64,000 nt of DNA from Parasphingopyxis sp. (GCF_028279465.1 NZ_JANQNS010000019.1:41017-105016); one strand, 5' to 3'. Shown: positions 18,052 to 27,673, counted from the first letter of the stretch. Numbers and translations are program-made. The notes: generated by a model from the letters alone, not told the origin.

Positions 18052-19442
18052 GAGACGGTTGCCGCCAATGCGCGTTTCTTTCGTTGTTCGAGCCGCTTGG
18101 CGATAGTGGCCTGACGCCGGCGATCGATTGGGAAATACCAGGATATGACGGCCGCAATCATTTGCAGAAAGAATGGTATGACGGCTAGCGGGATCAGCAG
18201 TGCCCATGCCTCAGGGGAATCGGTATTGGGAATATATCCAAGCGCACCGCTAATCAGCAGCGCCAGCGAGGAGCCGACGGCAGCCGTGACCTTGGCCATG
18301 AGCACAAGGATCGCAAAATAATTGCCCGTGGCGTTGGTGTTTTCCTTCCACGCCTCATAATCCGCGACATCACCCAATATCGATGGCGGCAGCGGAATAA
18401 GGGCGCCCTGCATCACCGCCGACACGCCGGTCAGCACAAGCAATGGAATTAAGGCCTGTGGACCCGGCTCGAGCAGCAATATGAAAAGCCCGAGACTGCC
18501 GCTTATGCCCATCCCGACAGACCACGCTTTGTGCTTGCTGTACCGACGGCTCACCCGCAGCCAGAACGGCACGGAGATGATCGCCACGACCGGCGCCAAT
18601 ACGCCGATAACAAAGAAGTAGGCGCCCAGTTGCATATAGTCCTGGATGTAGAGGAACGACAGTGTCGAGGTCATGCCTACGGCGATGCCCGAGATTGTTG
18701 AGACGGCGAAGAAATTGACGAACGGTTTGTTTGTCTTGAATGAGCGAAATACCGTCCATAGCGACGAAGGCGGCATCGAAGCCTTCGTCTCGGTGCTTTT
18801 GATTGGAGCCTTGAAAGATGCCCAAACAACCGAGAGTGGAATCAACACGGCCAAGACGATGACAAAGGCCAGCATGACCGAGCCTTCGATCTCTGTCGTT
18901 CCGGTAAAGGGCGCAAGGATCGGCGGCAGCAGGAAGAAGGCGAAACCGCCCAATGTCGCCATGGCGTTCTTGATGCCGAAGATCCGCGATCGCTCGTCAT
19001 AGTCATCGGTCAACTCTGCCGCCCAGGCATTGTGCGGGATGCTGAGCAACGTCCAGGCGGACATCGCCAAGAACGACCAGATGAAGAAATAGATCGCCGT
19101 GGCATTACCCGGCGGCAGGAACAGCAGGAAAGCTGACGGAACGGCCATGACCGCCCCGGCTATCATCCAGGGCAGGCGAGCGCCGAGCCGAGACCGGGTC
19201 CTATCCGACAGTACGCCAACCAGCGGATCGGTGAAAGCATCGGCGATGCGGGCAACGAGGAAGACGACACCGATCTGCGCCAACGTGACGTTCGTATTCA
19301 TCGCATAATAGGTGGGTAATATACTGTAGACCGGTGAGATCAGCAGTGTCGCAGCGACGCCCGGACTGCCAAAAGCGATGAGCGACCAGATTGTCGGGCC
19401 GCTCCTGCTGTGTGTTCGAGTTTCAGTGTGGGCGTCAGCCAT
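18048..19442 (-). CDS. MFS transporter of the GPH (MFS_2, melibiose carrier-like) type
   Basis: This 464-residue integral membrane protein has about 12 hydrophobic segments. The GPH-family loop SDRTRSRLGARLPW is visible between the early helices. Relatives are cation-coupled symporters, best known for sugars, and many uncharacterised ones move other small organic molecules. Position decides the likely role: directly behind the TonB receptor and coupled by ATGA to the first S12 hydrolase. I infer that it carries the periplasmic compound, or a fragment of it, through the inner membrane. Confidence 0.85.
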   Translation of the reverse strand: MADAHTETRTHSRSGPTIWSLIAFGSPGVAATLLISPVYSILPTYYAMNTNVTLAQIGVVFLVARIADAFTDPLVGVLSDRTRSRLGARLPWMIAGAVMAVPSAFLLFLPPGNATAIYFFIWSFLAMSAWTLLSIPHNAWAAELTDDYDERSRIFGIKNAMATLGGFAFFLLPPILAPFTGTTEIEGSVMLAFVIVLAVLIPLSVVWASFKAPIKSTETKASMPPSSLWTVFRSFKTNKPFVNFFAVSTISGIAVGMTSTLSFLYIQDYMQLGAYFFVIGVLAPVVAIISVPFWLRVSRRYSKHKAWSVGMGISGSLGLFILLLEPGPQALIPLLVLTGVSAVMQGALIPLPPSILGDVADYEAWKENTNATGNYFAILVLMAKVTAAVGSSLALLISGALGYIPNTDSPEAWALLIPLAVIPFFLQMIAAVISWYFPIDRRRQATIAKRLEQRKKRALAATVS

Positions 19443-19524
19443 TCATCGGGTCACCTTGCAGAAGAGCGGAAGGCAGAAGCGGGCGATGCGCCCGCTTTGC
19501 CGCTTCCACTCCAGCCGCGCTGTA

Positions 19525-21738
19525 TCAAAAACGAAGACCCAGCTGCATTCCTACAGTTCGCGGTTGTAGATAATAGAGAGGTTGCCCGAACGTCGGAAGG
19601 AAATTGTCGTTCGCGATAACCGCGTCCTCGTTCCAGATATTGTTAACATACAGCGCAGCGGACCATGTGTCGTTCCTAAGCTCAGCCCGCAATGTGCCTG
19701 TCGCATAGGATGGGATGCTGCTGCCGATCACGAACATGTTGCCGAACAGCGGATCGGTTGCGACACCGCCCTCCTCCAGCTTGGATTCCTGATCATCTGT
19801 ATAGGTGACGCCTGCTGAAAGGCCGAGCGTTAGATCAGAGGAAATATCGAAGTCGTAACCGACGATCGCACTGAGGCGCAGGCTTGGAACAGCGGGCAGT
19901 TCACGGCCTTCAGGAATGACGCCGGTAAGACCACCAAACACATCCGACTCCAGCTGGGCGTCGGTGTAATTGCCGCCAGCGCGCACCCAGAAACCAGAGT
20001 CGGAGCGATAATCGACCTCAAGCTCGATGCCGGTGCTCGACGCCTCGTTGGCATTGCCGACAAAGGTGAAAAAACCGCCCGCATCGAGCTGGATGAACTG
20101 CATGTCGTCCCATTGGATATGGTAGATTGCACCGCCGATGCTGAGGCTTCCATCTGCCGATGTGTACCGTCCGCCGATTTCGAAATTCTCTGTCGTATCA
20201 GGCGCGAAGGTCGGCGGCCCTGCGAAGGCATTGAAGCCGCCGGACCGATAGCCTTCCGAATAGGTGGCGTAGGTCATAAATTCTTCGGTGGGGAAGAAGC
20301 GTATGGTGAATCTTGGCGTAAAACCGCTCGCATTGCGGGCGGAAGTATTGTTGAGCTCTTCGCGCTCGTGGAACCAGCGCCCGCCGGCGATCACGGTGAG
20401 CGCATCGGTGATGTCGAATTCCGCTTCACCGAAAAGCGCAAAGGTTTCGAAGTCCGAGCGATTGGCAAAGGAAAAGAATTCCGTGGTGCCACCGAGTAGC
20501 GGCACAAAACCCGTCGAAACGAAACTTTCCTGCACCTTGCCGTCACGATAATAGCCGCCGATCGTCCAGCGGAAGCGGTTTTCGGGGGATGAAACGATGC
20601 GCAGTTCCTGGGTCAGGCTCTCGCTCATCGACTGCTGATCGATAAAGTTCGATGTCACCAAAGGCGAACCCAGCAGGAACGGCTCTTGCGGGTCTCTTTG
20701 TGTGGTATCACGATCCGTAAACGACGTGGCGGACGTCACGGAAAAGGCCTCGAAGTCGTAGTTGATCGTGATATTGAACAACTCGGTATCGCTCGTGCTC
20801 GGACGCAATCCGAGATCCCGGTGGTTACGCTGATCGATATTGGCGATGTTCGATGTGTCGACATCGAGTTCGTCATAGATGTAGGTCAGATCGATCGTCA
20901 GATCGGAAACCGGCGTAAACCGAAGCGCCGCCCGAACCGATGTGTTGGTCGAGCTGTTTGCGTCCTCGATTGTCCGGTCGGTTGAATAGCGGTCCGGCGG
21001 CGGCAAAAACGAATTGGTGATCGTCAACAGTTCATTGTCAATCCAACCCGGCGTTTCGCGCGTCTGGACCACAACCCGTGCCGCAAATACGTCCTGCGCG
21101 ATCGGCACATTGACCATGCCGTTCAGAATCCAGCCGAACTCACCGCCATCAACGAAATGACCATCGGCCAGCATTGAGGCTTCGAAATCATTGGTATCGG
21201 GCTTGTTGGTGATGATCCGGATCGTGCCGCCCATCGCTCCCTCGCCATAAAGCGTGCCCTGGGGTCCTCGCAGGACTTCGATACGCTCGATATCGTAGAG
21301 ACGCACGGTCGTCTGACTGCGCTGGCCAGCGGCAGTCAATGGAATTTCGTCGAGATAGTAGCTGATGGTGGTGACGCCGGTTTGCTCATCGGGCGAGATG
21401 CCTCGAATTGTGATCCGGTTGCGGCCTGGCGAAAAGGCTTGCGTTTCCAATCCGGGAACGTAGGCGGCAAATCCTGATAGGTCGTCAACATTCACATCCT
21501 CGAGCACGTTATCGCCGAGCACGCTGATCGCTTGTGGGATTTCCGCCAGCGTTTCATCGCGGCGCGAGGCCGTTACGATAATCGGAGGATTGTTCGATTG
21601 AGAGTTGGTCGTGACATCCGCGCTGCCTCCGCTATCGACCTGCGCCCATAGCGGCTGGGACGTCAGGAGCCCTCCCATGGCCGTTGTGACAAACGCCGCG
21701 CGCCGAATCAGTTTCCGCCCTTGTTTTCTCGCGGTCAT
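19525..21738 (-). CDS. TonB-dependent outer-membrane receptor
   Basis: This protein has 737 residues from the ATG at 21738, placed after a GGGGAGG ribosome-binding site. An Arg/Lys-rich signal peptide runs to about residue 33 (ending PLWAQ). The plug domain begins at IVTASRRDETLAEIP and contains the GTLYGEGAMGGTIRI motif. The long beta-barrel ends in the aromatic-terminated strand TVGMQLGLRF. It resembles the sphingomonad receptors used for uptake of large organic molecules, without the extra FecA-type N-terminal signalling domain. It is the first gene of the peptidase operon; operator site 3 lies about 140 nt upstream. I infer that it imports the substrate of the following hydrolases. Confidence 0.92.
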   Translation of the reverse strand: MTARKQGRKLIRRAAFVTTAMGGLLTSQPLWAQVDSGGSADVTTNSQSNNPPIIVTASRRDETLAEIPQAISVLGDNVLEDVNVDDLSGFAAYVPGLETQAFSPGRNRITIRGISPDEQTGVTTISYYLDEIPLTAAGQRSQTTVRLYDIERIEVLRGPQGTLYGEGAMGGTIRIITNKPDTNDFEASMLADGHFVDGGEFGWILNGMVNVPIAQDVFAARVVVQTRETPGWIDNELLTITNSFLPPPDRYSTDRTIEDANSSTNTSVRAALRFTPVSDLTIDLTYIYDELDVDTSNIANIDQRNHRDLGLRPSTSDTELFNITINYDFEAFSVTSATSFTDRDTTQRDPQEPFLLGSPLVTSNFIDQQSMSESLTQELRIVSSPENRFRWTIGGYYRDGKVQESFVSTGFVPLLGGTTEFFSFANRSDFETFALFGEAEFDITDALTVIAGGRWFHEREELNNTSARNASGFTPRFTIRFFPTEEFMTYATYSEGYRSGGFNAFAGPPTFAPDTTENFEIGGRYTSADGSLSIGGAIYHIQWDDMQFIQLDAGGFFTFVGNANEASSTGIELEVDYRSDSGFWVRAGGNYTDAQLESDVFGGLTGVIPEGRELPAVPSLRLSAIVGYDFDISSDLTLGLSAGVTYTDDQESKLEEGGVATDPLFGNMFVIGSSIPSYATGTLRAELRNDTWSAALYVNNIWNEDAVIANDNFLPTFGQPLYYLQPRTVGMQLGLRF

Positions 21739-21878
21739 GGACTGTTCCTCCCCGTCTCGATTTCCCGTCTCAGAGCGCAGCCCAGCCCCGCCGTCGCCAA
21801 GAGGATTGCAGCAATACGGCGGTCTGCTTGCGACCCCTTCAATTTCATGATCTGACAATATTGACTAATTAGCAATAG

Positions 21879-21896
21879 TTTTCTTAAATGGAAAAA
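21879..21896. promoter_or_regulatory. Operator site 3 of the accessory regulon
   Basis: TTTTC-TTAAATG-GAAAAA (21879-21896) lies upstream of the TonB receptor gene, in the 417-bp divergent region shared with the aminotransferase operon. The spacer read on the other strand (CATTTAA) resembles the CAAATTA spacer of site 1. Confidence 0.6.
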
Positions 21897-22105
21897 CTTG
21901 GTGCCCTCCGGAGTGTCTCATGAGCGCAACACATTTGCGATGGCTATCGGGGGGCTTTCACCTAATACCGGTTTATTATCAGAATGATACTGGAGAATCG
22001 ACTGTATTCCAGCGGTTTCGTGCCTTGCTCTCGCGTAGCGCCAAAATCTCCATGAGCAGCTCTGAGATGCATGAACGCGCGTTCCTGAGATTGGATCGCT
22101 TAATC
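21897..22105. other. Divergent intergenic region between operators 3 and 4
   Basis: The whole gap 21739-22155 (417 bp) separates the TonB operon from the aminotransferase operon. Apart from operator sites 3 and 4 it holds no credible gene, since short open frames here lack coding character. Having two separate operators implies two independent promoters, one for each direction. Confidence 0.5.
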
Positions 22106-22128
22106 GGAAAATTTTCCAATTTGGCGAA
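22106..22128. promoter_or_regulatory. Operator site 4 of the accessory regulon
   Basis: GGAAAATTTTCC (22106-22117) is a perfect 12-nt palindrome. Its right half starts TTTTC-CAATTTG-GCGAA (22112-22128), a version of the regulon motif with a degenerate right arm. It lies 28 nt upstream of the aminotransferase start, a typical position for repression. Confidence 0.55.
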
Positions 22129-22155
22129 TTCTGAAGTGCGAAGTGCGCCGCGGCG

Positions 22156-23508
22156 ATGAATGGCATGGGCCGATCTTTGCCTCGCAGTTCCGCGGAGCTC
22201 GCTGCGCGGGCAGCAAATATCCTGCCCGGTGGAGCAAGCCATGACGGTAGGCAGTTGGAGCCGCATGGCATCTTCGTTCGCAGTGGAAGTGGCGCGTACA
22301 AGGCCGATGAAGAGGGGCGGAGCTATATCGATCTGCAATGCGGTAACGGTGCCCTGTTGCTGGGCCACGGTCATCCCGATGTGCTGAATGCAACAAGCGA
22401 AGCGCTAGCTGCCGGCGTCAATTTTAGCGCAACGTCAGTCATGGAGATTCGCTGGGCGGAAACGATCCGCCGACTGATGCCCGCTGCCGAACAGATTGTC
22501 TTCACGGCTTCCGGCAATGAGGCGGTCGCGCTCGCCTTCGCTGTCGCAAGGACGGTGACAGGCCGCAACGCCATCCTAGTTCCAAAAGGGCATTATTACG
22601 GATGGATCGCTCCCGCGTTGCTCCAATGTCTTCCGATCCGGGAGATTCTAAGCGCATCCAAGCAAACGGAAAAAACGGTCATTGGCGAGGCGGAGTCGCT
22701 CGACGAGATTATCGATGCGCTAGCAACGCAACGATTTGCCGCTGTAATCATGGAGCCTACGGGCGCCGGCTTTGGCAAGATCCCGATGCGTGAGGCCGAT
22801 TTGCGCGCCATTACCGACGCGGCGGTTGATGCTGGAAGCCTGTCCATCTTTGACGAGACGATTACCGGTTTCCGATTTGCGCCAGGCGGCGCCCAGGGTG
22901 CTTACGGCATCGCGCCCGATCTGACCATCCTCGGGAAAATTTTGGGCGGCGGTTTGCCTTGCGGTGCGCTTGCCGGACGGCGTAGCCATCTTGATAGCCT
23001 GGACAACCGGCCACGAGACAACGCGGATCGCCCAAGCGTTTCCCATATGGGCACAGGCAACGGCAATCCCGTGGCAGCGGCAGCCGGCCTTGCGACTTTG
23101 GAGCTTGTCGCAGACGGCCGCGCGATCGATTCCGCCAATGCTGCGGCGGCCCGGCTTCGCGATGGCCTAAATCGGATATTCTGCTCTCGGGAAATCGCCT
23201 GGGCTGCTTATGGCGAAGACTCGGACTTGCACATCTTCCTGAACCCTCAGGGTCAGCCGATCGATCAGTTCGGTTTCGATGCCGCGCTAACATCGCCCGA
23301 CGATCTGCTGATGCGCAATCCGGAACTCATCAACGCGCTAAGGATCCGCCTGCTGGAAAATGGCATTGATGCCAATCCCTGGCCGGGCGGCTTGCTGAGC
23401 TCTGTTCATGACGACGCCATTGTGGACGAGGCGATTGCCGCGTTCGATGCCGCGTTGGCGGAACTGAAGAAACAGGGCGTCCGCCTGACTGGATGGGGGC
23501 AGGCATGA
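22156..23508 (+). CDS. Class III PLP aminotransferase (glutamate-1-semialdehyde aminomutase-like)
   Basis: This 450-residue protein has the fold-type I PLP site: Asp233 in IFDETITGFRF and Lys261 in TILGKILGGG. The GNGALLLGHGHP and TASGNEAVALA segments match the GSA aminomutase group. That group also holds beta-amino-acid transaminases such as beta-phenylalanine aminotransferase. It is unlikely to be the haem-pathway HemL, because it sits in a catabolic operon. It starts unit e, just behind operator site 4, and ends in an ATGA overlap with the DUF35 gene. I infer deamination of an unusual, possibly beta-, amino acid before CoA activation. An ATG at 22165 is an alternative start. Confidence 0.82.
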   Translation: MNGMGRSLPRSSAELAARAANILPGGASHDGRQLEPHGIFVRSGSGAYKADEEGRSYIDLQCGNGALLLGHGHPDVLNATSEALAAGVNFSATSVMEIRWAETIRRLMPAAEQIVFTASGNEAVALAFAVARTVTGRNAILVPKGHYYGWIAPALLQCLPIREILSASKQTEKTVIGEAESLDEIIDALATQRFAAVIMEPTGAGFGKIPMREADLRAITDAAVDAGSLSIFDETITGFRFAPGGAQGAYGIAPDLTILGKILGGGLPCGALAGRRSHLDSLDNRPRDNADRPSVSHMGTGNGNPVAAAAGLATLELVADGRAIDSANAAAARLRDGLNRIFCSREIAWAAYGEDSDLHIFLNPQGQPIDQFGFDAALTSPDDLLMRNPELINALRIRLLENGIDANPWPGGLLSSVHDDAIVDEAIAAFDAALAELKKQGVRLTGWGQA

Positions 23509-23939
23509 CTTATCTGCCAATCGAAACGCCCTGTCCGCAGCCTGAGCCTTGGGAGGAACCGTTCTGGCGTCATTGCTCTGAGCGGCGCTTATGTTTCCAG
23601 TCATGTGCCGATTGCGGAACTGTGCGCCATCCCCCCATGCCGGTTTGCGCGCGTTGTCAGAGCGATAGCATCGCCTGGGTCGAGGCGAGCGATGATCCCG
23701 AAATCTACAGCTACACGATCATCCATCAGGCGAACCATGAGGCGCTTGCGGACGTCACACCCTACAATGCCGCAATCGTAATCTTCCCGGCGACGCAATC
23801 GGTCCGACTGGTCAGTAACATCATCGATTGCGCGCCCGACGATCTGGCGATCGGGATGCAACTGTCGCTGGTCTGGGAGGAAGTTCGGCCGGATTTCATC
23901 GTTCCGCGCTTCCGCCCTAGTAGGGATGCGCGCACATGA
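23505..23939 (+). CDS. DUF35 OB-fold protein with rubredoxin-like zinc ribbon
   Basis: This protein has 144 residues from the ATG at 23505. Two Cys pairs (CADCG and CARCQ) about 15 residues apart form the N-terminal zinc ribbon. An OB-fold of the ChsH2/DUF35 type follows, with YSYTIIH and a C-terminal PRFRPS. Such proteins pair with thiolase-like partners and supply an acyl-CoA binding surface; the Ltp2-ChsH2 steroid aldolase is the model. It overlaps the aminotransferase and the thiolase-like gene by 4 nt each, fitting equimolar production with the latter. Confidence 0.85.
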   Translation: MTYLPIETPCPQPEPWEEPFWRHCSERRLCFQSCADCGTVRHPPMPVCARCQSDSIAWVEASDDPEIYSYTIIHQANHEALADVTPYNAAIVIFPATQSVRLVSNIIDCAPDDLAIGMQLSLVWEEVRPDFIVPRFRPSRDART

Positions 23940-25105
23940 AGGCCGATACGCCCATGATCGTCGGTATCGGACAGTCTGAGTATACCAAATGGAACGACCC
24001 CGCACACGATAGCGAACTCGGCCTTGCCTGCACGGCGATTATGGCTGCGGCCGCGGACGCCGGGATCGACGTAACGCACATCGATGGCATTACTTCGTTC
24101 GGCGAGGATGCGAACGAACCGCCGCTGATCCAGGCGGCGCTCGGTATCGAAGAATTGCGCATGAGCGCGATGCTGTGGTCCGGCGGCGGCGGCGGCTCAT
24201 GCGGTGCGGTTGATCTGGCGGCGATGGCGGTCAAGAGCGGGCAGGCGCATTACGTCGTCGCGATGCGGTCTCTGGCGCAGGGTCATGCCGGCCGTTTCGG
24301 TCAATATGATCCGAACTGGCGGCACGCGAGCTTCATCCATCCGTTCGGACTGTTCGCTGCCCCGCAACTGCTGGCGCTCGCCGTCCGTCGCCACATGCAC
24401 GAATATGGAACGACAGCGGAGCAGATGGGAGCCTTTGCCATTGCGTGTCGGACTCATGCCCAGCGCAATCCGGCCGCCATTATGCGGAGCCGTCCGATGG
24501 ACATGGCGTCCTATCTCGCATCGCGAATGATCGCCGATCCGTTCCGATTGTTCGACTGCTGCCTTGAAACTAACGGCGCCTGCGCCGTGATCGTTACCAG
24601 CTGGGAGCGGGCACGGGATCTTCCCGGCGTCGCAGTTCCAATCTTGTCGTCCGTACATGGCAGCAGCGATGGCTGGTCGTCGGGCCCATTGGGCAGCTTC
24701 AATATGCCGCTCGAAAGTTTCGCCAGTGTCGGAGCGGCGCAGCTATCCGAAGCGCTATATGGCAAGGCCGGCCTCTCACCGAGCGATATCGATGTCGCTC
24801 AGATTTACGACAATTTCACAGGCGTCGCGATGATGGCGATGGAGGATTTCGGCCTGTGCGAACGCGGCGGGAGCGGGCCCTTCTGCGCCAGTGGAGCGAT
24901 CGCGTGGCCGAACGGCGAAATACCCGTCAACACCCATGGCGGCAATCTTTCCGAGGCATATGCCCATGGCCTAAACCATGTCGTCGAAGGTGTGCGCCAG
25001 ATGCGCGGCACATCGACCTGCCAAGTCGAGAATGCGGCGCTTTGCCTGGTCACCGGCGGTCCCGGCCCCGCGCCGACCTCGGCCCTTATATTGGGGCGGG
25101 CCTGA
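23936..25105 (+). CDS. Thiolase-like (SCP-x/Ltp2-type) protein, predicted acyl-CoA retro-aldolase
   Basis: This 389-residue thiolase-fold protein lacks the thiolase nucleophile. The position that aligns with the Cys of ACASG is Gly, within a run of glycines at about 83-88. The usual GHP histidine is replaced by Tyr342 in the GGNLSEAYAHG segment. Tyr291 (IYDNFT) and Tyr342 occur where Ltp2 aldolases keep two catalytic tyrosines near 294 and 344 (from memory). With the adjacent DUF35 protein this points to retro-aldol cleavage of a beta-hydroxyacyl-CoA, not thiolysis. It is joined to the CoA ligase gene by a TGATG overlap. Confidence 0.8.
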   Translation: MKADTPMIVGIGQSEYTKWNDPAHDSELGLACTAIMAAAADAGIDVTHIDGITSFGEDANEPPLIQAALGIEELRMSAMLWSGGGGGSCGAVDLAAMAVKSGQAHYVVAMRSLAQGHAGRFGQYDPNWRHASFIHPFGLFAAPQLLALAVRRHMHEYGTTAEQMGAFAIACRTHAQRNPAAIMRSRPMDMASYLASRMIADPFRLFDCCLETNGACAVIVTSWERARDLPGVAVPILSSVHGSSDGWSSGPLGSFNMPLESFASVGAAQLSEALYGKAGLSPSDIDVAQIYDNFTGVAMMAMEDFGLCERGGSGPFCASGAIAWPNGEIPVNTHGGNLSEAYAHGLNHVVEGVRQMRGTSTCQVENAALCLVTGGPGPAPTSALILGRA

Positions 25106-26679
25106 TGGTTGGCACACCGTCATCGGCCACTCTGGCGGACAGGCTCTATGAGCATGGCGTGGAGCGCGCGGGCGAACTGGCGCTGGAAGATACTGCAGCC
25201 CGCATCGACTGGCAGGAACTGGATCGACGGACGAACCGGATTGCCAATGCTCTGTTGGCCAATGGTACATGCAAGGGCGACCGCGTTGCCGTGCTCTCCG
25301 ATCAAAGCATATTTGGCGTGCTGGCGATCTTAGGCATTCTCAAGGCGGGCGCATCGACCATCCCGATTCCGACACTGGTCGGCGCCGATGCTATTGCACG
25401 GATCATCGTCGATAGTGGCGCGCGCAGTCTGTTCATCTCAAAGATGTGTCTGGATCTCTTGCCGCCAAGGCTGGCCGAAAATGATGTGAGCATAGTGGCG
25501 CTGGATTTTGACGTGTCGCCGTTTTTGAGCATGGCGGATTATCTGCGCGACCATGCGGAAACGCCACCGGGCATCGCCATCAACCGGGCCGACGAATTCA
25601 ACATCATCTACAGCTCCGGCACGACAGGGCATCCGAAGGGGATCGTGCACAGCCACGGGTTGCGAGCTGGTGCGGCCGAAATGCTTGGGCCGATCGCATT
25701 CCCTACTGGCGTTCGCACGCTCGTGACAACGGCGCTCTATTCCAACTGGACCCTTGGCGCGATTATCTACACGCTCTGGGCGGGAGGCAGCATCTGCCTG
25801 TCGGGCAAGTTCGCCCCTGCGTCTTTGATTGACAAATGCCGAGCCTTCGAGCCCGATAACGTCTATCTGGTGCCAACCCAGATTGCGCGCCTGTTGGGCG
25901 ATCCCGATGCGGCAGCAGAGCTCGCCACATTGTCGCCCGCGCTGAAGTGGAGCGCAGGGTCCTATCTGTCACCGGAACTCAAGCGCGCACTGCTGGACCA
26001 ATGGCCCGGCGGGCTGCTGGAGATTTACGGCATGACGGAAGGCGCTCCGTTCACGATGCTGCTTGCGCATGCACATCCCGACAAGCTGCACACGGTTGGC
26101 CGGGCCGACCCGCCTGACCACATCCGGATCATTGACGATGATGGCGCCGTGTTGCCGACCGGCGAGCGGGGCGAAGTAGTGGGCCGCGCGACCAACGTCA
26201 TGAAGGGTTACAATAACGACCCCGAGGCCAGCAAAGCGTTGCTCTGGCGAGATGCGGAGGGCCAGTCCTATTTCCGCTCGGGCGATATCGGATGCCTGGA
26301 CGAAGACGGTTTCCTGCAGATCACCGACCGCAAGAAAGACATGATCATCTCCGGCGGCTTCAATATCTACGCGTCGGATCTTGAACAGGTTTTGTCCGGC
26401 CATCCCGATATCGCCGAAGCTGCCGTATTCGGACTGCCAAGCGCCGACTGGGGGGAAACGCCTGCTGCGGCCGTGGTGCTGCGCGAGGGCGTGGCGACGG
26501 AAGACACAGCACTGCTCGAATGGGCCAATGCGCGTCTCGGCAAACTTCAGCGCATCAGCGCGGTCTTCATCGAGACAGAACTGCCGCGCGGCAGTCTCGA
26601 CAAGGTGCTGAAAAGGACGCTGCGCGAAAAATATTCCAACACCGGCACTGCGATGGGAGCGCGATATGCGGGAGATTGA
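25105..26679 (+). CDS. AMP-dependent acyl-CoA synthetase/ligase
   Basis: This protein has 524 residues from the ATG at 25105; a longer upstream reading lies in the thiolase-like gene. ANL-superfamily motifs are complete: the P-loop [11 protein letters not shown] near 171-181, YGMTEG, the RSGDIG hinge approach, [11 protein letters not shown], and the C-terminal catalytic Lys in GSLDKVLKR. It should adenylate a carboxylic acid and form its CoA thioester, probably feeding the thiolase-like/DUF35 pair. Acyl specificity is not readable. It overlaps the dgcN gene by 14 nt. Confidence 0.9.
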   Translation: MVGTPSSATLADRLYEHGVERAGELALEDTAARIDWQELDRRTNRIANALLANGTCKGDRVAVLSDQSIFGVLAILGILKAGASTIPIPTLVGADAIARIIVDSGARSLFISKMCLDLLPPRLAENDVSIVALDFDVSPFLSMADYLRDHAETPPGIAINRADEFNIIYSSGTTGHPKGIVHSHGLRAGAAEMLGPIAFPTGVRTLVTTALYSNWTLGAIIYTLWAGGSICLSGKFAPASLIDKCRAFEPDNVYLVPTQIARLLGDPDAAAELATLSPALKWSAGSYLSPELKRALLDQWPGGLLEIYGMTEGAPFTMLLAHAHPDKLHTVGRADPPDHIRIIDDDGAVLPTGERGEVVGRATNVMKGYNNDPEASKALLWRDAEGQSYFRSGDIGCLDEDGFLQITDRKKDMIISGGFNIYASDLEQVLSGHPDIAEAAVFGLPSADWGETPAAAVVLREGVATEDTALLEWANARLGKLQRISAVFIETELPRGSLDKVLKRTLREKYSNTGTAMGARYAGD

Positions 26680-27673
26680 GCGGATTGAATCTCCCTATCT
26701 CCTGTTCCTGGGCAATGCCCAAGACGTTATCATGGCCAAGACCGCTTTCGGTCTGGTGGAGTGGCGACCCAGCGATTGCGCCGGACAGCTGCGCCTGCCG
26801 GGATGCGGGGTCGATATTGGCCTGCCGGATATGTCAATCGGCGAAGCAGCACAGAGTGGCGTCAATACGCTGGTCATCGGCTTTGCACCACCGGGGGGTG
26901 CTTTGCCTGAAGCGTACGTCGTACCGCTTATCCAAGCGCTGGATGCTGGCCTTGATATCGCCAGTGGCCTGCACGTCCGCCTTGCCGATAACCCGGCGCT
27001 TGCCGAGGCGGCTGCCCGTACAGGCCGTCGCCTGATCGATGTCCGACATCCGCGCGAGAACTTCGCTGTCGCCACTGGCGCCCGGCGCACGGGCAAGCGG
27101 CTTTTGACCGTCGGAACGGATTGCGCCGTGGGCAAGAAGTTTACCGCTCTGGCAATCCATTCGGCCCTTTTGCGCCGCGGTGTTGCGGCCACTTTTCGTG
27201 CGACCGGTCAAACCGGAATTCTGATCGATGGTCATGGCGTGGCGATGGATGCGGTGGTGTCGGACTTCATCGCCGGCGCCGCAGAAGCCCAATCACCGGC
27301 CGCCGCGGTGGACCATTGGGACATTATCGAAGGGCAGGGATCGCTCATGCATCCGGCTTTTGCCGCAGTTTCACTCGGCGTGTTGCACGGTTTCCAACCT
27401 GATCTGTTCATCGTGTGTCACGAACCCACACGCAAGACGATGACGGCGGTATCGGCGCCGCTTCCCAATATCGCGGAGATAATCGAACTGACTGAGCGGT
27501 TGGGCCGGGCCACAAGTCCAGACATTCGGTGTGCGGGTCTTTCGATCAATACGGCGAATCTCGACGACGCTGCTGGCCGAACTCTTATCGAAGACCTGCA
27601 ATCGCAATTTAACCTGCCCTGCGTCGATCCGATCCGGACCGGTGTGGAACCAATAGTGGAGGCTTTTCTGTGA
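26666..27673 (+). CDS. dgcN: DUF1611 protein, probable D-glutamate N-acetyltransferase DgcN
   Basis: This 335-residue protein has the DUF1611 two-domain layout. The N-terminal Rossmann-like domain runs to about residue 125. A P-loop-type domain follows, with GTDCAVGKK at 150-158, ATGQTGILIDG, and EGQGSLMHPAF. DgcN of the D-glutamate route in marine Proteobacteria belongs to this family. It makes N-acetyl-D-glutamate, which DgcA then epimerises. Here it is immediately followed by the epimerase (4-nt overlap), reproducing the dgcN-dgcA pair. A second paralogue starts at position 277 on the other strand. The substrate could also be another acidic D-amino acid. Confidence 0.75.
   Translation: MREIERIESPYLLFLGNAQDVIMAKTAFGLVEWRPSDCAGQLRLPGCGVDIGLPDMSIGEAAQSGVNTLVIGFAPPGGALPEAYVVPLIQALDAGLDIASGLHVRLADNPALAEAAARTGRRLIDVRHPRENFAVATGARRTGKRLLTVGTDCAVGKKFTALAIHSALLRRGVAATFRATGQTGILIDGHGVAMDAVVSDFIAGAAEAQSPAAAVDHWDIIEGQGSLMHPAFAAVSLGVLHGFQPDLFIVCHEPTRKTMTAVSAPLPNIAEIIELTERLGRATSPDIRCAGLSINTANLDDAAGRTLIEDLQSQFNLPCVDPIRTGVEPIVEAFL

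Noticed and set aside
22156..23508. hemL (glutamate-1-semialdehyde aminomutase of haem synthesis)
   Set aside because: The fold fits, but the gene lies in an inducible-looking catabolic operon with CoA-ligase and epimerase genes, behind a regulon operator.
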